The notes beneath the pieces were generated by a model, which saw nothing but the letters and a program-made list of their open reading frames with translations, did not search any database and had not been told where the DNA came from. From NCBI RefSeq assembly GCF_018687535.1, contig NZ_CP061295.1, positions 1,116,001 to 1,180,000 on the forward strand: a stretch of DNA of 64,000 nt. The letters run 5' to 3'. The translations under genes were made by a program, and so were the position numbers. How positions within the stretch are numbered: position 1 is the first letter of the stretch; every line of letters starts with the position of its first letter. This stretch comes from Polynucleobacter sp. MWH-S4W17 (GTDB lineage Bacteria; Pseudomonadota; Gammaproteobacteria; Burkholderiales; Burkholderiaceae). Shown piece after piece: positions 15,401 to 30,400 of this stretch.

Positions 15401-18400
15401 CACTGCCCCACTTGGGGTGGAGGTAAAGGTGCCGGCCTGAGCAACGCCAGTGACGGTGCTGCCACCAATGCTAGCAGTTTGGGTAACTGAGCCAATCGCA
15501 TCAGAACCTACCAATGCAGTATGACCATAACCTGCAGCAGTCATGGTGCCGGCATAGCTAGTCACGCCATCATAGGTGGTAGCGCTAGCGGTGTTGCTAA
15601 TCACAATGGATTTAGGCGAGATCACTAAATCTGCATTAGTAATCGTTGGTGTGTTGTAGTTAGACAGGACCGCCCCGCTAGCTGATAAGTTAGAGGTATA
15701 GGTACCTGCATTAATACCGGTGGCTTGACCAGTAACGGTAATACCGCTGGCATCAGAGCCTAAGGCAGTGGTTGTATAAGTGCCGGTGTAGGCACTGCCA
15801 CGATAGGTATTGCCAGTTAGGCTTGCTACTGCAGCAATGGTTAGATTGGCTTTAGCCACTGTATTGGTAGCACCAACATAAGAGAAGCTGTAGTTATCTG
15901 CAATACCACTAGAGAGCGTTGCCCCACTTGGGGTGGAGGTAAAGCTGCCGGCCTGAGCAACGCCAGTGACGGTGCTGCCACCAATGCTAGCAGTTTGGGT
16001 AACTGAGCCAATCGCATCAGATCCTACCAAGTCAGTATGACCATAACCTGCAGCAGTCATGGTGCCGGCATAGCTAGTCACGCCATCATAGGTGGTAGCG
16101 CTAGCGGTGTTGCTAATCACAATGGATTTAGGCGAGATCACTAAATCTGCATTTATAGGAGCTTGTAAATTGTAGTTAGACAGGACCGCCCCGCTAGCTG
16201 ATAAGTTAGAGGTATAGGTGCCTGCATTAATACCAGTGGCTTGACCAGTAACGGTAATTCCGCTGGCATCAGAGCCTAAGGCGGTAGTTGTATAAGTACC
16301 GGTGTAGGCAGTGCCGCGATAGGTATTGCCAGTTAGGCTAGCTACTGCAGCAATCGTTAAGTCAGCCTTAGCAACAGTATTGGTAGCACCGATATAAGAG
16401 AAGCTGTAGTTATCTGCAATACCACTAGAGAGTACTGCCCCACTTGGGGTGGAGGTAAAGGTGCCGGCCTGAGCAACGCCAGTGACGGTGCTGCCACCAA
16501 TGCTAGCAGTTTGGGTAACTGAGCCAATCGCATCAGCTCCTACCAAGGCGGTATGACCGTAACCTGCAGCAGTCATGGTGCCGGCATAGCTAGTAGCTCC
16601 ATCATAGGTAGTGGAGCTAGCAGTATTCGTGATCACGATAGATTTAGGCGAGATAATGCCAATATTTGCCATGACAGTACTAGCAGCCAAGGTATATCCA
16701 TAAACTGGCTTGGCATTAATACTTAACGCATCAACTGAAATGCCCTCAACAATAACAAGCTTGTCAATGCCTGCATACGAGGGATTTACTCCACCGATAT
16801 AACTAGTCAAAATTGAAGACACCTGCGCAGAGTCACCCGGACTCATTCCAGATATTAAATAGTTTCCGCTACTCAAGCTGATACCCGAGTTACCATCATA
16901 TTCCTTAGAAATATCACCTACCAAAGATATGGTCAGTTGAGGAACATAACTCAACAAATAGCCATTGCCAGCATGAGCACCCATTTGACTGTTGTAATTT
17001 GCTCCATACTGTTTGTAGTCATACACCAATCCACCCAACTGATCGCCTACATCTGCATCAAATGGGGAGGCGTTAGAACTCCAGATCTGCCAATACCCCA
17101 TAGGAGTATTAATAGAATTTCCTGCGTTATTTAAATTATTAAAGCGCGCGGCGCTGATAACTATATTACCTTGAGAGCTATTTAATGAGGCTGAGTCTCC
17201 CATCAAGAAATAGTTAGTAACGTAATTTTGATCGCCAGTAGTATGTGCGCTTGCACTTACACCAATACTCTCAGATGTTGATACGTATAGGCTGGATAGA
17301 GGATAAATTCCACCTATTTCCCCAGCAAATGAGAAATTATTTGCCGCAACAGTAAGATCACTTAAGTTGCCGCCCCACTGATTATTTGCACCATGGCTAT
17401 TAACAGTGGAGCCGAAGAATATATTGCCGCTTCCAGAGGTTAGTACTACAGAGCCACCACTCCATGGGCCAATTTGAACCGGGCCAAGATAGGTCTGATC
17501 AGATAATGTATCAACATTGTTGTAGAGGACAATTCGGCCAGCATGGATATACAGATAATATAGTTGTTGATTGTTGCCAACCTCTCCGTAGAACCTAACC
17601 ACTCCATTGTCTGCGCCAATTCCCAGACTACTTAAGTTACCACTCCAATCCCCATTCGGTCCATGACTATCTAAGGTTGAATGGAATGAAATATTGCCAT
17701 TAGTAGATACAGTATTAACAGTGCCGCCATTCCATGGGCCGATCTGGACTGGGCCGCCATATTCTTGATCGTAGCTCGTGATGACATCGCTATAGAGCAC
17801 GATGCGATCACCGGCTTGAACATATAAGTTATTGAGCGCACGATTGCCGCCAACGGTGTCATAGAACTTCACTTGACCGTAATCAGCGTAGACATTGAGG
17901 TTGCTAAGGTTACCGTTCCACTGGCCATCAGGACCATGGCTATCGACGGTCGAGTCAAAGTAGATCGAACCGTTATTAGAAGTCAGGGTTACAGTGCCGC
18001 CATTCCATGGGCCGATCTGGACTGGTGCGTTGTAGGTTTGATCATTAGTGGTGGTGACATCATTTCTAATATCAACTCTGCCGGCATTGACGGTCAAATC
18101 ATATAAAGAATGGATATTTCCAACTGCACCCAAAAGTGAAACCTTTCCAGATCCGGCATTTATCACCAAGGAAGCTCCACCTCCATTGTGTCCAGCAATA
18201 GCACTTAATAGAAAGCTACTTCCATCTGTATATTGGGGGACAAATAATATCGACTGGGAAGCGGAATTCGCAAATGACAGACTCCAACCACCTAGGCCGC
18301 CATGTTGAAATAATGTAAATGAGCTATTCGGGCCAACTAATATCGATTGAACTCTGTCATTAAAGTTATCCCCATTAACTCCAAGTGGAATTTCACAGAA

Positions 18401-21400
18401 ATCGCAGTAATAGCCATTTATATATTGACCAGCCTGTTTTATACCTGTCCATGTGTAACTAATACCCGTACCGTCTGTTGTTAGATAAAAAGTAACGCTT
18501 GGTATGGTATAGCTACCGTAGGAATTAACGCTAGATGCAAATTTAATGAGTGAATTATTTGTATTTAGCGATACATCACCAAGTAAGTAGACGTCACCTT
18601 CGTATTTCTGGTATCCACTTGTGCTTATGGATGAACCAATATATGTAGTAGCAAATACTTCTAGTGAAGCTAATGGCTTAGTTAAGCCTACATCCCCATA
18701 AAAGTAAACGCCTCCATCAGCATAGGCTGTAACGCAACTTAGATTACCGCCCCCTTGATTATCAGGACCATGGCTATCGACGGTCGAGTCAAAATAGATC
18801 GAACCGTTATTAGAAGTCAGGGTTACAGTGCCGCCACTCCATGGGCCGATCTGGACTGGGCCGCCATATTCTTGATCGTAGCTCGTGATGACATCGCTAT
18901 AGAGCACGATGCGATCACCGGCTTGAACATATAAGTTATTGAGCGCACGATTGCCGCCAACGGTGTCATAGAACTTCACTTGACCAGCAGCATTAATACT
19001 GAGGTCATAATTTCCGTCAATCGTAGATCTAAAGATAAAGCTATTACCACTTAAGATTGCATCGCTACCTAGAACAACAGAACCGCTATAAGTTTGATTG
19101 TTGGATGCATTGATACTACCTGCAATAGTGGCGCCATTGCCGACATTTAAATCACCATTCGAAACGTTGATGAACGAACTTGAACCACTCATAAATAAGG
19201 AGCCAATGGTTAAATTACCGTTATCAACATTCAGCGAACCGTTAGAAATGGTCAACAAACTTGAAGTGTTACCCAAGGAACCAGAACCGACCAACAAAAG
19301 GCCACCATTGTTGATTACCGTATTACCTGTATAGCTATTCTGACCAGAAAGTGTCTGCACCCCTTGATTGATGGCAATACCGCCACCAACGCCATTTAAG
19401 CCATCAATGATGTTGCCAGAGAATACTTTTGAAGAGGTATTGCTAATGGCCAAGGTATTAGCGCCAAGAGTTACGACACCTGATCCCGTGAAGTTTTTAA
19501 TATTGGTAGTTAAAGACCCGCCCACTAAAGGTGCCCCTGAATACGTTCCGGAATTACTAGAAACGAAAAAATAGGGATCAACGTTTGTGTCTGAGTGATT
19601 AAAACTGCCAAAGCCAATCTGATAATTGCCATTTGTCGGCACAACGATTGACTGATTAATCCATGTAGTAGAACCAAAACTTGGAAGAATGACAACACCA
19701 GCCGGATAACCGTCGGTATTCGCAGAGCTTGGGCCGCCATTCCTTGATAAAAGGACTGCGCTGTTGGTACCAGAGCCAGAGATGGAGAAAAATACTCCAT
19801 CCAGGTAGGGGAGGTAATCATTAGCAGCATAAGCCCAAGCAAATGAATATTTACCGGCTCGAAGATAAACTTGTTTTGTAATAAATCCATAATTTGTTGT
19901 GCCACCACTTACCTGAGAAAGCATAGAACCGGGGGTCAAGTGCAATGCGTCATCTATTCCAAAAATATCGGTTGTGCTTCCACTTGGTGTTATCACCATC
20001 ATCGATCGGCCGGAAGCTGGAGTCAGAGAGAATGGCGCAGGAGCTGGGCAGCCATTTAAGCAAAGCCCACCACCGTCTAACATTAAATTGACAGTAGAAT
20101 CTGTTGCGTAAACAGTGCCATCACCTGTCCAAGGTAATGTAGAGTTAAATAAGTCCAATATTGAATAAGAGCCTAAGCCACTAATATCTAAAACGCCATC
20201 AACATTGACGGATACTGAATTAGCTATTGAACCAGCGCCAACGAGAGCCAAAGTAGCGCCTTGAGTAATATTGGTAGTGCCGATGTAAGTATTAATGCCT
20301 GAGAGAGTTTGGGTATATCCATCCCCCGTAATTACTAGATTACCGCCAGTTTGACCATCATCCTGAATAACACCACTAAAGCTCCCTACTCCAGAAGCGG
20401 AGCCAATCGTCAGAGTATTGCTTCCCAGGGAGACCAGTCCGTAACCCGCCCATGATGTGAAATCATTTAATGCCTTAATAGATACCGGCGCAGTAGCTTG
20501 GGATATATCAAATACACCGTCTACATTAACCGCTGAAGAACTAGCAATAGAGCCAGATCCAACTAAAGCCAAAGTGACTCCAAGAGTGATGTTGGTATTG
20601 CCAGTATAGGTATTGACACCAGGCAACGTGAGGATGCCCGCTCCACCAAGTGTAAGGTCTCCATTACCAGAATATGCACCTGAAATAGTAGCTGTATTAG
20701 CAATTTGTAAATTTAAATGGGTTAGGTCGCTAACATTCGTAAATGAGGCATTGATAGCATTGACGGATAGGCCGTAAGCCCCATTTGAAAAGATATCGCC
20801 TGAGAAAAGAATGTCACCGCCACTTAAGATAGCATCTCCATCTAATGTCACTGAGCCGTTATAGGTCTGCGCTTGCGCAGTACTAATATCAGCTGAAATA
20901 TAAGTATTCAAGGCATTGACGTTCAAGCTACCAAGAGGCCCGTTGTTACAACCAACGCAGTCACGGAAGTAGATATTATTGGCAGCAACAGCTAAGTTAA
21001 CAGGGAGACCGGAATCTACATTGTCAACTGACCCACCAAAAGTAATGCTGGCTCTATACAAAGATATCAAATTAATAGAGCCCGACGATGGAGCTAAATA
21101 CACTTGACCAAAGTACTCTTGGCTACCATTTGTTGTGATGTCATTTCTAAGAATGATCCCACCGCTACCTGCGGCAAGAGTCAAGTTATAAACGTTGTAT
21201 AAGTTACTTCCAGCCCCATCTAAAGGGCCATTAACAATAAGAGGGGCGATGTTATCTGGATTGCCAATAATCAAATTGTTAGTGTGAATAGCGTTGAGCA
21301 TTGCATCACTCAAGTACAAGTCCCAGCCTGCTTTGTTATCTAATCCAGCAACCGAGATCGAAAGCGTTGGGTCAGATGGATAGATGGTCACACTATTCAT

Positions 21401-24400
21401 GGGCACATTGTTGCAACCAATACATCCATTAAAGCTTAAGTTATTGGCTATCAATTTCAGATCAACTTGTCCATAGCCACGCTCAGCATCTACATCTACC
21501 GTACCGCCAAATGTAATGGTGCCACCCGAAGAATGGAGAATATTGCTACCAAATGCGGAATAGCCATTACCGCCTAAGTTGATTGCACCGTTATAACTCT
21601 GGTCTCCGCTAGTAAATACATCGCTTGCAAGATAGATGTAGGGGGCATTAACCGTCAAATTATTGAGTTTGAATATTCCACAATCAACACAGTTGTAGAA
21701 ATTAACGCTACTTCCAGCAGTGACTATCAAATCATTTTGTGATGGGTAGCTATAGACTACATCCCAGAAATTCACACGGCTCTCTGAACTATTGGCAAAC
21801 AATGTTATGGAACTACCGGTAGTTGGCGATAAATATACGGGCCCATAGTAGTTTTGGTCGCCACTAGTACTGATGTTATCCGTCAAATAGATGCCGCCAC
21901 TGCTGCCCGAGGCAAGCGTCAAGCCAATAACATTCTGTAAATTTGATTGATAGTCTAATGCGCCATTAACAATTAAGGGTGCTGTACTCAGAGGATTGCC
22001 GATATATAAGGTATACGCATGAATTTGTCCCAACATGGCATCACCAATATACAAATCAGACCCTGGATCAATGTCGTTCCCAGAAACGATGATCGAGCGA
22101 CTTAGGTCACTAGGCTGGATATAGACAGCATTAAACGAACCATTATTACAGCCAACACAATCATTAAAGATGATGGTATTGGCGGCTAAGTACAAATCAG
22201 TTGGTCGATTGGGGGTATCAACCACGTAATTAAAAGTAATAGTGCCAAGGTCTGAAGTGAGTAAATTACCGCCCTCAATAGACCCCCATCCTCCCAAAAT
22301 AACAGCGCTGTTATAGGTCTGGTCATTTACTGTATGGATGTCGCCGCCGATATAAGTTGTATAGGCTGCATTGACTGTCAAACTATTAAGCGGGCCATTA
22401 TTGCAACCAACGCAATCATAGAAATTAATTGCGGACGCTGAAATAGTCAGATCAACGGGAGCAGCTGCATTTGAAACTGAGCCATAGAAACTAATTCCCC
22501 CACTGCTAGCGGAGAGATAGTTTGTTCCGGGACTGTTGAGGCCTTGACCCCCAAGAGTAACAGCGCTGAAGAAATCCTGTCCGCCGATAGTGTAGACATC
22601 TCCTGAAATGTATACATGAGAATCATATCCACCAGTTGTAAGGCTATTCAAGGCTTGTCCAAAGCCCACTAAGCCAGAGAAATTAATATATGAGGCAACT
22701 ACATTTAGATTGGATGGGCCACTGCCCCAATAACTATCACTATCGACGCTATTGGCAAAGGTAATAGCACCCATATCGGAATACAGAGTATTGCTATTAG
22801 GGCCGGCATTATTTCCATAACCGCCCAAAGTCACCGAGGTGTTGTAATACTGATCATTGATGGTGTAAACATCGCTTGCAATATAAGTGCTATCAGCTGT
22901 AACAGTTAAGCTTTGAAGGTAATTAACATTACATCCGACGCAATCAAAGAAATTCACTAAAAATGCATTAACAGTTAAGTCAACTGGGGCAAAAGGATTG
23001 TCATTATCAACAGTACCGCCAAAATTAATATTTCCTTGGGCCGAAAAGAACGTATTGCTGCCGGGAGCATTCCACCCTCCCCCACCTAACGTTACTGGTC
23101 CAATATAGTTTTGATCATGAATGGTGTTTACATCGCTCGCAATATAGATATTGCCTGGGTACTGGTAATTCCATCCATAGTAAGAATAATCATTACCTAC
23201 ATAAGGAACCATCACAGTAAGACTATTTAAAGGTCCGGTGACTGGGTTACAGCCAACACATCCATAGAAACTGACGTTTTGAGCAATTGCCGCCATATCT
23301 ACTGGATTATTTATATTCGCATTATCTACAGTGCCGTAGAAATTGATATTGCCATAAGCCGATTCAAATAAATTGCCGACTGATGTTGTAATGGGGCCAA
23401 TATAAAAATCTGAGTAAGCGCCATTACCACCCAATCTCACTGCGCCATAGTAATTTTGGTCATTCCAGGTAAGTACTGTGCTGTCTATATAAATAGAGCC
23501 ATCATCCGGCACTTCCACTCTTAGGCTATTAAGGCCTGCATTGAGATAGTTTCCATATGAACAACCTACACAGCCATTGAATGAAACGTTTCTAGCTAAA
23601 ACAGTTAAATCTACTCGGTCATAAGCATTATCCCGGTCATTGTCGACTGTACCCATGAAGGTTATATTGCCATTGGATGATTGAAGCCAATTACTTCCTA
23701 AACCACTATAACCAGGGGTGTTATAGCCCAAACCCCCTAATGTGACACTACTAAAGTAGGTTTGATCACCGACAGTTAGAACATCACCAGAAATATAAGC
23801 GTTGTTGGCAACAGTGGTAAGACTACCAAGCGGGCCGTTATTGCAACCAACACAGTCTTCAAAGATGATGTATTGAGCTGTCACTGTAAGATTAACCGGC
23901 AAGCTTGGATCCGAATTATCTACGGCGCCATAAAAGTTAATGTTACCGACATCAGAATGCAAGGTATTGCTAGCAAGGCCATTATTACCATTTCCACCTA
24001 GCAATACAGAGCCATGGTAGGTTTGATCTAAAAAGGTATAAATGTCGCCCGAAATGTAAGTTACTAAGGTATTTGCATCAAGGCTAAACAGTGGGCCGTT
24101 GTTGCAACCCACACAACCGTAAAAGTTCACATTGTTTGCTGAAATAATGAGCTCAGAAGCGCCCGCCCCTTCGATATCATTATCGACTGCGCCGTATAAA
24201 CTAATATTGCCATTGGTAGAGCTCAGTGTATTGGTAAGCGAATCTATCGCGCCACCATAGGCCCCCAAAGTAACCGCACCATGATAATTTTGATCACCGA
24301 TTGTATAAACATCAGCAGAAATGTAGGTGTTATTTGCATTGCTAGTTAGCCCACCCAATGGACCAGACGCTGGATTGCAACCAACGCAGTTAAAGAAATT

Positions 24401-27400
24401 AACATTGTTAGCTGTAACAGTCAGATTGACGGGTTGAGCTGGGCTTGCGTTATCAACTGAGCCCCAAAATTCAACATTACCGCCCTCTAAGCTGCTAAGA
24501 GATATCGAATTACCTGATGCTGGAGACAAATAAAGGGGGCCGCCATAGCTTTGATCTCCAGCAGTAGTAATGTCATAGCGCACAAAAATTCCTGGATCAC
24601 CAGCATTAAGCCAAAGATTGCGCACGTACTGAAGATTATTACCAGGGCGATAATCAAGCACTTCGTTCACAACAATAGGCGCCGTTCTACCCCAATTGCC
24701 CCAATTGCCCACAATCAGTGTATTAGCACGAAGATGACTCAGGGTATTGTTGTCAATCAATAAGTCATCACCCAAATGAAGGGCGCCGCCAAGGGTAATT
24801 GGTCGAGTTAGATCGCTAGTTTGTATAACGATAGTGTCAGCACCTAGATCATAGGAAGTAGTAAAGACATTAGATGTATAGGACTGAGTACCGGATATCG
24901 AAACAGGGCCGGCAATATTTAAGCCGCCAGATCCTGCATATACGTACAAATTGGAAATGTTTTCTAATGCATCCCCACCATTACGATAGTCCAGGCCATT
25001 TAGAGTGAGCAATCCAGTGCTATTGATGCTGCCAATAGCGAGAGTATCCGCGTGCAGTCTATTGAGCATCGCTCTACCGAAGAATAAGTCACCGAACGAG
25101 CCAGTTAAGCCCCCCAATGTAATTGGAATTGATATATCACTTGATTGAATGGAAATAGTGCCAAGGGGACTAATACAACCTACGCAACCGTTGAAAATGA
25201 TGCTGTTTGCCACTAGGGCGAGATTAGCCTGCCATAAAGCATTGTCTATATTGCTTGAAAAACTAATTAAGCCGCTGACAGATTCAAGGAAGTTGTTATT
25301 TGAGCCATAGGAATTTCCATTTGCCCCAAGAGATATGCTGCCGTTATAAATTTGATTGCCATACGTATGAACGTCACTACTAATATAAGTATTGTTTGCG
25401 TTGATGGTTAGGCTATTCAAAGGGCTATTGCTACAACCAACGCAACCATTAAATCTAATTGAGGCAGCAGATACTAAAAGATCTACAGGCTGATCAGCAT
25501 TTGTATTTTGTACATTTCCACGGAAAGTAATATTGCCGCTATCTGACTGCAGGTTGTACGCTCCTGGGCCCGGCATCCAACTATTCGGCCCCGAAAAAGA
25601 AACTGTTGAAGAGTAGTCTTGATTGCCGACTGTTCTGATATCACCTGCGATATAACTGGCAAACGCATTACTATTTAAACTTCTCAGTGGAGAGTTATTG
25701 CAACCTATGCAATCAGAATAGTTAATGAATGAGGCTAGCGCACTCAAAGAAATCGGGCTTGAGGGATCAAAGTTATTCACCGTGCTTCCGAATGTGATAT
25801 TTCCATTACGCAATGTACTTAAGGCAATGAAAGTTCCATTGTTGGGCGCTAAATAGACTGGGCCAATATAGTCTTGATTGCCGTGAGTAGTAATGTTGTC
25901 AGCAAGAATGATTCCAGCAGACATGCCCGACATCAGCGCCAAATTATTGATGTACTGAAGGTTAGAATTACTTTGGCGATAGTCTAAAGCACTATTTACC
26001 GTCAAAATACCTGTGCTGTTGGTATCACCAATCAGTAATGTATCTGCATGAAGATGATTCAGAGTGGTATTGCTTAGATATAAATTGCCTATAACTTCTG
26101 GGCCGCCAACGCTAATTGACCGCGATGAATCACTAGGCTTTATGCTGATGCTTGAATAGGCAGTTAATGCATATGGAGCACTAAAAGTATTAGATTGAAT
26201 GTTAATACTTCCAACTGGTTGGCCATTGTATCCATAGCCCTCCCAGCCAGCGGTTTCACCACTGAAACGCACTTCTCCTGCATTTCCAACGATGGCAGTT
26301 AGGGTACCAAAGCCCCATCCATCATACCCACCAATCGACCCATGAAAATCAATTGAACCAGATGTTGACTTGAATAATGCAATATTGGTTCCATTGTAAT
26401 AAGGAGAGATATTTAAATATCCATAGTAATTTTGATCGTATTTTGTAAGAACAGATTCTGAAACAAGACTATTGCCATTGACGGTAAGGGAATTTAAATC
26501 AGCCCCACAACCAACACAGCCATACATACTAACTAGAGCTGCTGTAGCGGTAAGATCAATTGGAGTGGCAGGATCAATATTATCTATAGCACCTGAGAAA
26601 ACAATATTGCCTCCACTAGCGGTGCTCAAGTTGATTGCGCTACCAGTAGCAGGTGCGAGATATACAGCCGCCCCATAATTCTGATCACCACGAGTGGTGA
26701 TATCGTGAGTTAAAACGATACCGTTATAGCCTGAATATAAATATAAATTATTGATATATTGAAGGTTATTGCCTGAAACATAATCTAGCGTGTCATTTAC
26801 CGTTAGAGTCGCAGCGCTATCGCTCCTACCAATAACCAAAGAATTAGTGTGCAAATTCTTAAGTGTTGCATTGCTGATGAATAAATCACCACCTTTACCA
26901 TTATCTCCACCAAGAGTGACTGGAATATTTGTATCTATAGCTTGTATGTAAATGGCTGACGAAGCCAACAGATCGTAGTTGCTAACAAAGCTATTGGTGG
27001 AATATGACTGTGTTTGGGATATTGCAATTGGGCCGGCAATATTCAGTCCGCCCTCTCCTGAATAGAAACTTAAATTAGAAATGTATTGGAGAGCATCACC
27101 ATTATTACGATAGTCCATTGAATTCAGAGTCAAACTACCAGAACCTTGACTGCTATCAATAATTAAGGTGTTTGTATGGAGTTTATTAAGCGTTGCAGTA
27201 TCGAAATACATGCCGCCTGGAGAGCCTGAATCATTACCAAGAGTAACTGAAAGAGTTAAATCACTTGGTTGAATAGAGATAGTATTCAATGAACCGTTAT
27301 TACAACCAACGCAATCAGCAAAGGTCACATTATTAGCCAGAATGTAAAGGCTAGCTGGAGTGCTAGAGTCTGAGTTATCCACCTGACTTCCAAATGCAAT

Positions 27401-30400
27401 ACTTCCATATACGGACTGAAGAAAATTAGCATTCGGACCCAGAACAACATTGCTGTTGTAAGCCTGGTCATAAATCGTGTGAACATCGGCACCTAAATAA
27501 GTAAAGGGGGCGAATGTTACAAGGCTATAAATAGGGAAATAACCATTGCAACCCACGCAACCATTAAAGTTCACGCTGTAATCTGCCGCAACAGTTAAAG
27601 CAGCTGGGAAATAATCGCTATCTACATTGCCATTAAAGGTAATACTGCCACGGAATGATTGAAGCCAATTACTACCTGGCCCCATATAACCGGGAGTGTT
27701 GTAACCCCAACCTCCTAAGGTAACGTTGCTGTTGTAGGTTTGATCATCCTCTGTATAGACATCGCCAGCTATATAGGTGTTATTTGCATATGTTGTTACC
27801 CTATGTAGAGATCCATTATTGCAACCTACACAGTCAATAAAATTTACGTTATTAGCAGTAATGATTAACTCAGAGTTGTCCAGAGCTCTAAAGTCATTAT
27901 CGACAGTGCTATAGAAAGTAATATTGCCAGCAGTGGACGTGAGATTGTTTGTAAGTGAATTAGGCGGGCCACCATATGCACCCAATGTAACGGGCCCGTT
28001 ATAGTTCTGATTTCCGTAAGTATGAACATCACCTGCAATATAAATATTACCCGGCATACCTATATCCAAATAAGAAAAATAATCGTAGTAGCTTGTATTA
28101 GAGTATGGAACGATGGCAGTGAGTGTATTCAACGGCTGATTGCAACCAACACAACCATAAAAGTTGATATATGGAGCTGCAATAGCTAAGTCAACTGGAT
28201 ATAGGTTATTTATATCCGCGTCTACGGCTCCATTGAAATTAATACTGCCATACCCTGATGACAGTACATGACTGTATAAATCAGAAAATTGTGAGAATGG
28301 CAAAGGACCCCAAATGCCATTACTAGTTAAAATAACTGGGCCGTTGTAATTTTGGTCACCCCAGGTTAATACAACATTTGAAATATAAATATTGCCGCTA
28401 TTGCTAATGTTTACTGTGAGGCTATTGAGGCCGAACGATCCATAGTAGTTAGCACAACCAACACAATCACCAAATTTGACATTGTTATAGGCGGAGACTG
28501 TTAAATCAACCGGGAAATAGTCGCTATCCAAGGCTCCATAAAATGCAATGCTTCCACTCGATGATTGCAGCCAATTACTACCCGGACCATAATAATTGGG
28601 GTTGTTATAACCCCACCCTCCAAGCGAGACGTTACTGTTAAAGATCTGGTCACCATTGGTAAATATATCCCCCGAAATGTATGTGCCAAGAGCATTGATA
28701 GTAAGACTATTCAGGGGTGCGTAGCTATAGCAGCCTACACAATCTTCAAAGCCGATGTAAATAGCGCTAACAGTAAGATCAACTGGACCATAAGACCGAT
28801 AGTCGTTATCTACAGTTCCCCTAAAGGTAATGTCGCCATATATAGACTGTAGCCAATTGCTGCCTGGGGTATTGTAATAAGGAGTGTTGTAGCCCCAACC
28901 TCCGAGCGTGACGTTGCTGTTATAGGTCTGACTGCCATAAGTGAAAACATCACCTGAGATATAAGTATTGGCCGCGTATGTAGTCAAACTGCCAAGGGGG
29001 CCATTGTTGCATCCTACGCAGCCATAAAAACTAACTTGCGCACCCCAATTATTTATATCCCCAGCTGCTAACGTCAAATCTACCGCAAGATTAGTGTCAG
29101 CATTATCAATCGTTCCATAAAAACTAATTGCCCCACCATTTGGAATGCTCAAGGTGATAGAGTTGACACCAGATGCGGGTCTTAAGAAAACAGGTCCATA
29201 GTATTCCTGATTCCAGCGAGTGGTGATATCACGAGTCAAGAAAATGCCGCTACCAGACAATAGCGCAAGCATATTAATGTTATATAAGTTATCACTGATG
29301 TTTCGGTAATCCAAAACATCATTTACGGTTAATGCCGCAGTACTTTCATCGTTACCAATCGACAAGTAATTAGTTCTTAGATACCTTAGGGTGGAATTGC
29401 TGATAAATAAATCACCGACTAAGCGACTATCTCCACCCACGGTAATAGGACGAGAGAGATCATTGGCTTTAATATAAATAGCTGAGTCAGCACTTAAAGA
29501 ATAGGCGGTGCTGAAGTTATCGGCAACAATTGTTAGCGCACCTGAAATCGATATGGGTCCTGCTACAGAGATATCGCCACTACCAGCCAACACCACTAAA
29601 TCACTTATGCGCTGAAATGCGCTTGCATCACCCTGGTGATCCATCGTATTCAGCGTTAACAAGCCGGTGTAATTTTCATTGCCTACCACCAGAGTATATG
29701 CATGCAACTTATTTAAGGTGGCATCAGAAAGAAATAACTCATTGCTCGGGACAGAAGAGCCACCAAGCGTCATATGCCTTGCAAGATCGCTAGGTTGAAT
29801 TGCAATAATTTGCGCTGTTAGAACATAGTCAGTACTAAAGGTATTTGAAACATATGTCTGAACGCTGAGAGCTGTCACTGCACCAGCGATATTAATATTG
29901 CCGTTACCGGCATATATGGTCAGATTTTGAATGAACTGAAGCGCATCACCATCAGCTTGATAATCCATCGCATTCAATGTGATGGATGGGGATGCCAAAC
30001 TACCATTAATGCTGAACGTATAAGCATGAATCAAATTCAAAGTAGATTGACTGAAAACTACATCGCCAGTTGGGAGGCTGCCACCAAGTTCAAGCGATTG
30101 AATCGAAGCGTTTGGAGTAATAGTAATGTTATTGAGCGAACCGTTAATACAGCCCACGCAATCATTAAAGAAAAAATTATTTGCGATGAGAGTGAGATCA
30201 ACTGTGTCAGCAGCATTATCAACAGTGCTATAGAAACTAATTGCGCCATTGGTTGAAGTAAGCACATTGCTATATGGAGCAGTTTGTCCCTGTGCTCCAA
30301 GCGTTACAGGCCCGTAATAGTTCTGATCGCTAATTGTATGAACATCGCCAGCTAGGTAGATGTTACCCACGTAACTACCACTCCAGTTAAAGAGTTGATT

